DNA from: Methanoregula sp. | Lineage (GTDB): Archaea > Halobacteriota > Methanomicrobia > Methanomicrobiales > Methanospirillaceae | Direction of reading: 5' to 3' | Assembly: GCF_002835825.1 (NCBI RefSeq) | Contig: NZ_PIZH01000074.1 | Span: forward strand, 1 to 7,378 | Length of the DNA stretch: 7,378 nt | Shown: positions 4,734-7,378 of the stretch, one piece after another | Position numbering within the stretch: position 1 is the first letter of the stretch | Layout of the letters: each line of letters opens with the position of its first letter | Position numbers and translations under genes: made by a program | Notes under the pieces: model-generated | Database searches by the model: none | The model's input: the letters and a program-made list of their open reading frames with translations, nothing else | What the model was told of the DNA's origin: nothing

Positions 4734-7331
4734 ATGGTGTCATCTGATCAACTTCCCAAAAACTATGATTTCGCCGAAGTGGAGGAGCGCTGGAGGAACA
4801 CCTGGCGGGACGAGGACAACTTTTTTGATAAAAACTCGAAGAAACCGCAGTTCATCATCGATACCCCGCCACCCTACCCCACCGGGAACTTCCATATCGG
4901 CAATGCGCTGAACTGGTGCTACATCGACTTCTTTGCCCGCTACAAGCGCATGAAGGGTTTCAACGTGATGTTCCCGCAGGGTTGGGACTGCCACGGCCTT
5001 CCCACCGAAGTGAAAGTCGAGGAGCTCAACCACATCACCAAGAACGATGTCTCCCGCGAGGAGTTCCGGAGGATGTGCCGCGAGCTGACCGAGAAGAACA
5101 TCGCGGCAATGCGTATCACGCTCCGCAAGATGGCCTTCTCGACCGACTGGTCGAACGAGTACATCACGATGACACCGAAGTACTACAGCAAGACGCAGCT
5201 CTCCTTTTTGCGCATGCTTGCCTCGGGCTACATCTACCAGAGCGAGCACCCGGTCAACTACTGCACCCGGTGCGAGACCGCGATCGCGTTTGCCGAAGTC
5301 TCCTACGATGACCGGGAGACCCAGCTCAACTACTTCGATTTCGACGGCGTGGAGATTGCAACCACCCGGCCCGAGCTTCTTGCCGCCTGCGTGGCGGTCG
5401 CAGTCCACCCAAATGATGACCGCTACCACAAGCTGAAAGGCAAGTCCATGAAGGTCCCGCTCTTCGGCCACGATGTCCCGGTCGTACAGGACGAGGCAGT
5501 CGACCCCGCGTTCGGTTCCGGCGCAGTCATGATTTGTACTTTCGGTGACAAGCAGGATGTCCACTGGTGGAAGCAGCACAACCTTGACCTGAGAAAAGCG
5601 ATCGACCGCCAGGGCAGGATGACCGCGATTGCCGGGAAATACCAGGGTCTTGACACCACGGCCTGCCGCACGGCAATCCTCGACGATATGAAGGCAAAGG
5701 GCATCCTGCACCGGCAGGAGAAACTCGCCCAGCGCGTGGGCACCTGCTGGCGCTGCAAGACCCCGATCGAGATCCTTTCCGAGCGCCAGTGGTTCGTCAA
5801 AATCAAGCCCGACGAGATCCAGAAGGCAGCGCACCAGATAGCCTGGTACCCCGAGCACATGCTCCGCCGGATGGAGAACTGGGTGGACCAGATGGAGTGG
5901 GACTGGTGCATCTCCCGTCAGCGGATCTTCGCAACCCCGATCCCGGTCTGGTTCTGTAAGAAATGCGGCGAGATGACCGTTCCGGACGAGAAGGATCTCC
6001 CATGCGATCCGACGCTCACGAAACCAAAGCATCCGTGCAAAAAGTGCGGCAGCACCGAGTTCGAGGGCGAAGTCGATGTGCTCGACACCTGGATGGACTC
6101 CTCCATCTCGGTCCTGAACGTGACCCACTGGGACGGCAGCGGAAAACCGCCGTACTTCCCCGCCCAGATCCGCCCGCAGGGCCATGACATCATCCGCACC
6201 TGGGCGTTCTACACGATCCTGCGTTCCGTCGCCCTGACCGGCAGCAAACCGTGGGACCAGATCCTGGTCAACGGCATGGTGCTGGGCGAGGACGGCTTCA
6301 AGATGAGCAAGAGCCGGGGCAACATCATCGTCCCCGAAGATATCCTCGTCAAGTACGGCGCCGATGCCCTCCGCCAGTGGGGCGCTATGGGCGCTGCCAC
6401 CGGCTCCGATATCATGTTCAACTGGAACGACGTGGTTGCCGCATCCCGGTTCCAGACCAAGATGTGGAACATCACGAAGTTCGCCCTCATCCAGCTCGAG
6501 AAGGGCGGCTTTGACAAGAACACCGAGATCACGGCGCTCGCGGACCGCTGGCTGCTCGTCCGGCTCTCGGACACGATCGAAGCGGTCACTACTGCAATGG
6601 AAGAGTACCAGTTCGATGTCGCGCTCAAGGCCATCCGCGAATTTGCGTGGGACGTCCTTGCCGACAACTACATCGAGCTCGTCAAGGGCCGGCTCTACCA
6701 GCAGGACGGCTCCCGGGCCGGTGCCTGCCTCGCCCTCCACACCGCGTTCGACTCCCTCTGCCGGATGCTCGCCCCGTTCATCCCCTACTTTGCCGAGGAG
6801 TGCTACTCGTACCTCAACCCGGGCCAGAGCGTGCACAAGCAGCCCTGGGTCAGCTTCACGTATGACGACGATGCGGCAAGGAAGGAAGGCAACACGCTCG
6901 TCCAGGTTGTTGCCGAAGTGCGGAAGTACAAGCACGACAACAACCTGGCCCTCAACGCCCCGCTCGGCAAGGTGACAATTTATGCGCCGCACTCGGTCAA
7001 TGACGAGGGCGACACCGGGCGTACCATCAATGCCGATGTCCACTGGCGCACCGATGTGGCAAAGCTTGACCGGGCTATAACCGACATCGACTTCAACCGC
7101 TCGGTCGTGGGCAAGACATTCCGGAAGGATGCGCAGGCGTTCATGGACGCGGTGAGAGCGTTGTCTCCTGCTGAACTGGAGAAGCCGCCGAAGACAATCA
7201 AGATCAATGGTGTCGAGACTCCGCTGCCGGCCGATGCGTTCACGCCCAAGTTCTCCTACATGGAAGAGGGCGCAAAGGTGGATGTGCTGACGGTGGGCGA
7301 TGTCATTGTGACGATTGCGAAGAAGGAATAA
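4734..7331 (+). CDS. valS: Valyl-tRNA synthetase, archaeal type
   Basis: This class I aminoacyl-tRNA synthetase charges tRNA-Val with valine in the cytoplasm. The product is 865 residues, full length for the archaeal form. The nucleotide-binding signature is [12 protein letters not shown] (46-57), in which the HIGH motif reads HIGN, followed by [10 protein letters not shown] (83-92). The CP1 editing domain contains TTRPE (210-214) and a [12 protein letters not shown] stretch. KMSKS is intact at 523-527. Cysteine pairs at 338/341, 408/411 and 435/438 look like zinc ribbons. [11 protein letters not shown] and [17 protein letters not shown] are, as I recall, typical of archaeal ValRS and argue against IleRS or LeuRS. 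A helical anticodon-binding domain follows from about residue 600. The long coiled-coil tail of bacterial ValRS is absent; the C-terminus is a short basic and beta-rich region. The frame is open upstream to 4599 but overlaps the DUF92 gene with unlikely sequence, so the ATG at 4734 is chosen. Confidence 0.97.
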   Translation: MVSSDQLPKNYDFAEVEERWRNTWRDEDNFFDKNSKKPQFIIDTPPPYPTGNFHIGNALNWCYIDFFARYKRMKGFNVMFPQGWDCHGLPTEVKVEELNHITKNDVSREEFRRMCRELTEKNIAAMRITLRKMAFSTDWSNEYITMTPKYYSKTQLSFLRMLASGYIYQSEHPVNYCTRCETAIAFAEVSYDDRETQLNYFDFDGVEIATTRPELLAACVAVAVHPNDDRYHKLKGKSMKVPLFGHDVPVVQDEAVDPAFGSGAVMICTFGDKQDVHWWKQHNLDLRKAIDRQGRMTAIAGKYQGLDTTACRTAILDDMKAKGILHRQEKLAQRVGTCWRCKTPIEILSERQWFVKIKPDEIQKAAHQIAWYPEHMLRRMENWVDQMEWDWCISRQRIFATPIPVWFCKKCGEMTVPDEKDLPCDPTLTKPKHPCKKCGSTEFEGEVDVLDTWMDSSISVLNVTHWDGSGKPPYFPAQIRPQGHDIIRTWAFYTILRSVALTGSKPWDQILVNGMVLGEDGFKMSKSRGNIIVPEDILVKYGADALRQWGAMGAATGSDIMFNWNDVVAASRFQTKMWNITKFALIQLEKGGFDKNTEITALADRWLLVRLSDTIEAVTTAMEEYQFDVALKAIREFAWDVLADNYIELVKGRLYQQDGSRAGACLALHTAFDSLCRMLAPFIPYFAEECYSYLNPGQSVHKQPWVSFTYDDDAARKEGNTLVQVVAEVRKYKHDNNLALNAPLGKVTIYAPHSVNDEGDTGRTINADVHWRTDVAKLDRAITDIDFNRSVVGKTFRKDAQAFMDAVRALSPAELEKPPKTIKINGVETPLPADAFTPKFSYMEEGAKVDVLTVGDVIVTIAKKE

Positions 7332-7345
7332 ATTTTCTCTACCGG

Positions 7346-7353
7346 TTTTTTTT
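7346..7353 (+). terminator. Oligo-T terminator of valS
   Basis: Eight T begin 15 bases after the valS stop codon, preceded by ACCGG and by an earlier TTTT run. This is a typical archaeal stop signal and suggests valS is transcribed alone. The remaining 25 bases contain an ATG at 7367, but too little sequence follows to call a gene. Confidence 0.6.
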
Positions 7354-7378
7354 CAATTTGAAAATTATGAGGCAACCC

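Noticed and set aside
4740..7043. A 767-codon open frame on the minus strand opposite valS
   Set aside because: Its length follows from the strong third-position G/C bias of valS, which removes antisense stops. The translated sequence has no recognisable domain, and valS is certain on the other strand.
1..7378. A novel defence, toxin-antitoxin or biosynthetic system
   Set aside because: All larger genes fit core or widely distributed archaeal families. The one unknown small gene stands alone with its own promoter and stop.

Overview
The window looks like an ordinary housekeeping stretch of a euryarchaeal chromosome, most likely a methanogen of the Methanomicrobiales (Methanoregula-like). The evidence is an archaeal-type valyl-tRNA synthetase, an archaeal YchF/OLA1-family GTPase with a G4 motif of NKFD, an archaeal COG1751 pyruvate-kinase-C-terminal-like protein, a DUF92 membrane protein with an extra membrane half, TATA-box promoters and oligo-T stops. 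The coding DNA is fairly GC-rich and the short intergenic gaps are AT-rich. The taxon is inferred from protein style, not from a search.

Layout, left to right. Bases 1-126 are AT-rich flank with an oligo-T stop for the first gene. A small unrecognised gene (127-456, minus) follows. A 180-bp gap (457-636) holds its TATA box and an unusual set of overlapping palindromes. Then come ychF (637-1806, minus) and, divergent from it across 96 bp, a two-gene operon: a COG1751 protein (1903-2493, plus) and a six-helix membrane protein (2496-3335, plus). A 97-bp convergent gap carries oligo-T runs on both strands. It separates the operon from a DUF92 (VTE6/TMEM19-like) integral membrane protein (3433-4635, minus). 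Across another 98-bp divergent promoter region lies valS (4734-7331, plus), which ends in an eight-T tract.

Functionally, valS and ychF serve translation. The DUF92 protein may belong to isoprenoid-phosphate or lipid metabolism by analogy with plant VTE6. The COG1751 protein and its membrane partner have no established role. Their 2-bp spacing says they are expressed together. I see no mobile element, CRISPR array, defence gene, tRNA or rRNA, and no sign of a new multi-gene system. The items most worth a second look are the 11-bp-period palindrome cluster at 578-609 and the perfect palindrome at 515-528 beside the small gene's promoter, plus the apparently leaderless valS start.
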